NCBI GenBank assembly: GCA_947587025.1
Contig: CANPXW010000005.1
Coordinates: 1-52,235 of the forward strand
Direction: 5' to 3'
From: an uncultured Oscillospiraceae bacterium
GTDB taxonomy: Bacteria; Bacillota; Clostridia; Oscillospirales; Oscillospiraceae
DNA length: 52,235 nt
Within the stretch, counting starts at the first letter, position 1, and the number at the start of each line of letters is the position of its first letter. The translations under genes and the position numbers were made by a program. The notes under the pieces were generated by a model, which worked only from the letters and a program-made list of their open reading frames with translations, was not told the origin of the DNA and ran no database searches. This document shows, one piece after another, positions 49,728 through 52,235 of the stretch.

Positions 49728-50696
49728 ATGGCAAGAGATATTTGCGTGTGCCTGGATTTTCTCACCGACGCCCACAAGGCCCAGATAGAGCGGACCGCCC
49801 GCTCCGGCGGCATGAACGTGCGGTTTTTCACCACCGCCCAGCTGGACGAGGCCGCCGCCTTCGGCCGCACCGCCGAGGTGCTCTATTCCTGCGTGCCCAA
49901 ACTGTTCAAACAGTGCAAGGAGCTGAAATGGTACTGCTGCGCCTTTGCGGGGGTGGACGTGTACTGCAAGGACCCCTCCCTGTTCCCCAACGAGCACTGC
50001 CAGCTGACCAACTCCAACGTCTACGGGCTGACCATCGCCGAGCATGTGGTCATGACGGCGCTGATGCTCCTGCGGCGGATGCCGGCGTACAGCCGCCAGG
50101 CCTTTGCGCACCAGTGGGGCAAGGCCATGCCCATCCGCTCCATCCACGGGCTGGAGCTGGTGATGCTGGGCACGGGTCAGATCGGCCGATGCGTGGCCCA
50201 GCGGATGCGCGCTCTGGGCGCGGCAAAGGTCATCGGCGTTAATCGCAGCGGCCGGCCTGCAGAGGATTTCGACGAGGTATACCCCATCGAAAAGCTGGAC
50301 GGGCTGCTTCCCTCCACGGAAATGCTGGTCATGGCGGTGCCCGGCACGGACGAGACCGCCCATATCCTCAGCCGGGAGCGCATCGCCCTGCTGCCGGAGA
50401 GCGCCTGCGTCATCAACGTGGGCCGGGGCACGGCGGTGGACCAAGCCGCCCTCATGGAGGCCCTCAACGCCGGCAGGCTGGCCGGCGCGGCCCTGGATGT
50501 GTTCACGCCGGAGCCCTTGCCCGCAGACCATCCCATGTGGGAGACGAAAAACCTGATCATCACGCCCCACATCGCCGGCAGCACCTCCCTGCCCTACACC
50601 TGCGACAGGAACGTGGACAGCTTCTGCGAGGACCTGGAAAACTACATCGCCGGCCGGCCCCTGGCCCACCTGGTGGACCGGACGCTGGGGTATTGA
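49728..50696 (+). CDS. D-2-hydroxyacid dehydrogenase
   Basis: 322 residues from ATG 49728; an ATG at 49716 overlaps the AAAGG ribosome site itself. The NAD-binding loop MLGTGQIGRCVAQRM, catalytic Arg in INVGRGTAVD, Glu in VFTPEPLP and His in ITPHIAGS complete the family set. It interconverts a D-2-hydroxyacid and its 2-keto acid with NAD(P). The exact substrate (glyoxylate/hydroxypyruvate, phosphoglycerate, lactate-like acids) is not clear. The divergent hydroxypyruvate-isomerase-like gene makes a hydroxypyruvate link attractive. It is monocistronic with a terminator behind it. Confidence 0.92.
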   Translation: MARDICVCLDFLTDAHKAQIERTARSGGMNVRFFTTAQLDEAAAFGRTAEVLYSCVPKLFKQCKELKWYCCAFAGVDVYCKDPSLFPNEHCQLTNSNVYGLTIAEHVVMTALMLLRRMPAYSRQAFAHQWGKAMPIRSIHGLELVMLGTGQIGRCVAQRMRALGAAKVIGVNRSGRPAEDFDEVYPIEKLDGLLPSTEMLVMAVPGTDETAHILSRERIALLPESACVINVGRGTAVDQAALMEALNAGRLAGAALDVFTPEPLPADHPMWETKNLIITPHIAGSTSLPYTCDRNVDSFCEDLENYIAGRPLAHLVDRTLGY

Positions 50697-50739
50697 CATA
50701 TTATCCGGCTCCCTCGTCAGGGGGCCATTCAACAAGGAA

Positions 50740-50771
50740 GGGCCTGGACTTTGCGTCCAGGCCCATTTTTT
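50740..50771 (+). terminator. Intrinsic terminator of the hydroxyacid dehydrogenase gene
   Basis: A 10-bp perfect stem GGGCCTGGAC/GTCCAGGCCC with a TTTGC loop and six T after it. It reaches into the pyrB stop codon, which lies on the opposite strand. Confidence 0.9.
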
Positions 50772-51849
50772 ATTCCCTCTCCGCCACGGCGTCGCACCAG
50801 GCGCAGCGGACGACGCCGTCGCCGGCACGATAGAACGTCTGGGGCAGCTCCTGCTCCGTCTGGCAGATGCACCGGCGGTTGTGGCAGCGCCAGCCGCTGG
50901 GCCCGTCGGCGGGGAGACTTGCCTGGGGCGCGGGGTCCTTCGCCGCGTCCAGCAGCTTCAAAATGAGGGCCATGCGCATGTACTTGCCGTTGAGGGCCTG
51001 CCGGAAATAGGCCGCCCGTGGGTCGGCGTCCACCGCCACGGCGATCTCGTTGACACGGGGCAGCGGGTGCAGCACGGCCATGTCCGCCTTGGCCCCGGCC
51101 ATCAGCGCCGGGGTGAGCACGTAGCTGTCCTTGAGCCGCTCGTACTGGGCCGGGTCGGCAAACCGCTCCCGCTGGATGCGGGTCATGTAGAGGATGTCCA
51201 GCTGGGGGATGGCTCCGTCCAGGTCGGCGGTCTCGGTGTAGGGGATGCCCTGCTCGTCCATGGCGCGGAGCACATAGTCGGGCATGCGCAGCTCCTCTGG
51301 GGATATGAGCACGAACCGGGTCCCCTCGTACCGGCTCATGGCCCCCACCAGGGAGTGGACCGTCCGGCCGTATTTCAGATCGCCGCACACCCCGATGGTC
51401 AGGTGGTCGAACCGGCCCATCTCCCGCCGGATGGTCAGCAGGTCCGCCAGGGTCTGGGTGGGGTGGCAGTGGCCGCCATCCCCGCCGTTGATGACGGGGA
51501 TGGACGCGTTCAGGGCCGCCACCAGCGCCGCCCCGTCCCTCGGGTGGCGCATGGCGATGATGTCGGCGTAGCAGCTGACGATCTTGGCCGTGTCCGCCAC
51601 ACTCTCCCCCTTGGACGCGGAGGAGCTGGCCGCCTCGGAAAAGCCTATCACATGGCCGCCCAGCTCGTACATGGCCGCCTCGAAGCTCAGCCGTGTGCGG
51701 GTGGAGGGCTCGAAAAAGAGGGTCGCCAGCTTCTTGCCCTCGCAGGCGCGGGCATACTTCTCCGGGTGGTCGATGATGTCCAGGGCCGTGTCCGTGAGCC
51801 CGTCCAGCTCCTGCACGGACAGGTCCAGGATGTCGATAAGGCTCCTCAT
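50770..51849 (-). CDS. pyrB: Aspartate carbamoyltransferase with C-terminal zinc-type motif
   Basis: 359 residues. The catalytic chain (about 1-307) has the carbamoyl-phosphate motif [12 protein letters not shown] (residues 45-56), the SASKGES loop, [17 protein letters not shown] and HPLPRVNEI. It condenses carbamoyl phosphate with aspartate, the committed step of pyrimidine synthesis. The final 50 residues add CHNRRCIC and RCAWC (Cys322, 327, 329, 349, 352), close to the zinc motif of the regulatory chain PyrI. The allosteric nucleotide-binding part of PyrI is missing. Its start overlaps pyrE by 4 nt (ATGA). Confidence 0.95.
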   Translation of the reverse strand: MRSLIDILDLSVQELDGLTDTALDIIDHPEKYARACEGKKLATLFFEPSTRTRLSFEAAMYELGGHVIGFSEAASSSASKGESVADTAKIVSCYADIIAMRHPRDGAALVAALNASIPVINGGDGGHCHPTQTLADLLTIRREMGRFDHLTIGVCGDLKYGRTVHSLVGAMSRYEGTRFVLISPEELRMPDYVLRAMDEQGIPYTETADLDGAIPQLDILYMTRIQRERFADPAQYERLKDSYVLTPALMAGAKADMAVLHPLPRVNEIAVAVDADPRAAYFRQALNGKYMRMALILKLLDAAKDPAPQASLPADGPSGWRCHNRRCICQTEQELPQTFYRAGDGVVRCAWCDAVAERE

Positions 51850-52235
51850 TTTCCGCCCTCCATCCAGCTCTCGTCGGAGGGGTCGTTGCGGAAGGCGATG
51901 AGCCGGGCCACGTCCTCGGGCCGGATATAGCCCTCCTCGGCCGCCACGCGGGCGATCTCGTCAAAGTCGGTGAGGGAGACGTTTTGCACATTGGCCGCCG
52001 CCAGCCGGTCCAGGCCCTTGCGCATGCCGTAGGTGAAGATGCTCACCACGCCCAGCACCTCCGCGCCGGCCTGGCGCAGCACGTCCACCACCTCCAGCAC
52101 GCTGCCGGCGGTGGAGATCAGGTCCTCCACTACGACCACCTTCTGGCCCGGCTCCAGCGCGCCCTCGATCTGGTTTTTCCGGCCGTGGTCCTTGGCCCCG
52201 GAGCGCACGTAGCCCATGGGCAGGCCCATGATGTG
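51846..52235 (-). CDS. pyrE: Orotate phosphoribosyltransferase (5' end outside the window)
   Basis: Partial; the last 129 or so residues are present and the start lies beyond the window edge. The PRPP-binding signature [17 protein letters not shown] and the upstream [17 protein letters not shown] with catalytic Lys residues identify it. It makes orotidine monophosphate from orotate and PRPP. The 4-nt overlap with pyrB shows a pyrE-pyrB operon, so more pyrimidine genes may follow outside the window. Confidence 0.95.
   Translation of the reverse strand, partial: HIMGLPMGYVRSGAKDHGRKNQIEGALEPGQKVVVVEDLISTAGSVLEVVDVLRQAGAEVLGVVSIFTYGMRKGLDRLAAANVQNVSLTDFDEIARVAAEEGYIRPEDVARLIAFRNDPSDESWMEGGK

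Noticed and set aside
1-52235. CRISPR arrays, rRNA genes, complete prophage or replication origin
   Set aside because: No regularly spaced direct repeats, rRNA motifs, phage structural genes or DnaA-box clusters were noticed on either strand.

Overview
The window is a GC-rich, gene-dense bacterial chromosome segment. Several markers point to an endospore-forming Clostridia member, most likely Oscillospiraceae-like: RNase J, an xpaC/telA pair, a CotF-type spore coat gene pair, consensus sigma-A promoters, AGGAGG-type ribosome binding sites, and tRNAs with encoded CCA. The genus is my inference and is not shown by the sequence.

Left flank (1-16.4 kb), mostly household genes. rpe-recR-rnj runs leftward. 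An xpaC-telA-lemA-like-TPM membrane-stress operon runs rightward, followed by a voltage-gated K+ channel gene that looks less GC-rich. Next come a leftward tRNA operon (Met-Val-Glu) with a perfect consensus promoter, palindromic repeats, a secreted acidic protein, a zinc-ribbon/J-domain membrane pair, a LysR regulator divergent from two small spore coat genes, the proB-proA-hydrolase operon, and a PfkB sugar kinase.

Centre (16.8-45.7 kb). About 29 kb of leftward genes with short gaps or overlaps form one surface-glycan locus. Transcription begins at a helicase with three helicase-associated repeats. The locus then encodes two priming sugar-phosphate transferases, glycosyltransferases, a nucleotide-sugar dehydrogenase, a Wzy/EpsG-like polymerase and a Wzx flippase. 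A glycerol-phosphate/phosphodiester module follows (TagD-like, two LicD, GDPD-like). After it comes an unusual CMP-activation module with three cytidylyltransferases, two aldolases of the DRE-TIM family carrying an extra C-terminal domain, and a HAD phosphatase. The last part is a Dlt-like acyl-decoration module: adenylation enzyme, carrier protein, MBOAT, SGNH-like protein, formyltransferase, GNAT and left-handed beta-helix acyltransferase.

The locus shows two layers of apparent phase variation. (1) At its head, a 246-bp segment is bounded by a pair of inverted 27-bp sites, each itself a 12-bp-arm palindrome with an asymmetric CCGC/GCGG core. The segment carries a perfect TTGACA-17-TATAAT promoter pointing into the locus and, at its other end, a terminator that would face the locus after inversion. 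A tyrosine recombinase gene directly abuts it. (2) Inside the locus are six poly-G tracts (G7 or G8 on the coding strand), and I saw no run of seven or more elsewhere in the window. One frameshifts a GNAT gene and one lies inside a licD gene. Four sit at gene ends, where a one-base length change would create or destroy a start/stop overlap (ATGA or GTGA) with the next gene.

Right flank (45.7-52.2 kb). Rightward from the switch come the recombinase, a NodB-type polysaccharide deacetylase, an inositol-dehydrogenase-like/sugar-isomerase pair, a D-2-hydroxyacid dehydrogenase, and pyrE-pyrB. The ATCase carries a C-terminal zinc motif resembling that of PyrI. All functional names come from motifs and family knowledge; no database search was run.
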